From: an uncultured Clostridia bacterium
GTDB lineage: Bacteria; Bacillota; Clostridia; Acetivibrionales; CALMWN01
Reading direction: 5' to 3'
Assembly: GCA_937873555.1 (NCBI GenBank)
Contig: CALMWN010000215.1
Span: 1-22,310 of the forward strand
DNA: 22,310 nucleotides
Shown here: positions 22,283 to 22,310 of the stretch, piece by piece
How the letters are laid out: each line of letters begins with the position of its first letter
Position numbering within the stretch: position 1 is the stretch's first letter
Program-made: the position numbers and the translations under genes
Notes under the pieces: generated by a model
What the model saw: the letters and a program-made list of their open reading frames with translations, nothing else
Database searches by the model: none
Told to the model about the DNA's origin: nothing

Positions 22283-22310
22283 TTGACATTAAGCACAGTA
22301 AAGTTTTATA
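22283..22310 (+). promoter_or_regulatory. Possible plus-strand promoter cut by the window edge
   Basis: TTGACA (22283-22288), 17-bp spacer, TTATA at the last five bases, where a -10 box would lie. It would drive a gene to the right of the window. Confidence 0.4.

Overview
The window is most likely from a low-GC, Gram-positive, anaerobic Clostridia-type bacterium, possibly a cellulolytic Acetivibrio/Ruminiclostridium/Pseudobacteroides relative. That rests on AT-rich DNA, strong AGGAGG-type ribosome sites, sigma-A promoters, an SLH-type S-layer protein, a Wzm/Wzt exporter without outer-membrane LPS genes, and a LoaP-type NusG paralogue. The genus cannot be fixed from the sequence alone.

Layout, right to left, almost all on the minus strand. 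(1) 22193-18421: a promoter, a structured 5' UTR, a 1200-residue S-layer protein gene and a strong terminator. (2) 18227-16394: a TolC-like coiled-coil exported protein followed by a LoaP/NusG-like antiterminator. (3) 15437-16312, plus strand: a papain-family (C1) peptidase without a signal peptide, with its own promoter, a 25-bp palindrome over its -10 box, and a terminator. (4) From a promoter at 15300-15328 leftwards, a polysaccharide operon of at least 15 kb: structured leader with a putative attenuator, winged-helix regulator, O-antigen-ligase-like protein with TPR and C-terminal beta domain, rmlD, rmlA, rmlC, a four-helix-bundle (23S-IVS/S23-type) protein, rmlB, ABC permease (wzm), a membrane-anchored unknown, ABC ATPase with C-terminal glycan-binding domain (wzt), a sulfotransferase, and a giant methyltransferase-coiled coil-glycosyltransferase that runs off the left edge.

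Working model (inference): RmlABCD make dTDP-L-rhamnose; a rhamnose-containing chain is built in the cytoplasm, capped or modified by the methyltransferase/coiled-coil/GT protein and perhaps by the sulfotransferase; Wzt recognises the modified end; Wzm/Wzt export the chain; the ligase-like protein transfers it outside, plausibly to the nearby S-layer protein. The gene set resembles the S-layer glycosylation (slg) clusters of Geobacillus/Paenibacillus. LoaP plus the leader terminator suggests processive antitermination of the long operon.

The rml region is also invaded by degenerate 7-bp tandem repeats: three intergenic composite copies, two in-frame arrays inside rmlB, and an 84-bp array of 21-bp hairpin units at the rmlB 3' end. 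The four-helix-bundle gene sits between two of these arrays. The most unusual features are this repeat system and the seven-fold 28-residue coiled-coil repeat in the giant enzyme, which could act as a chain-length ruler.
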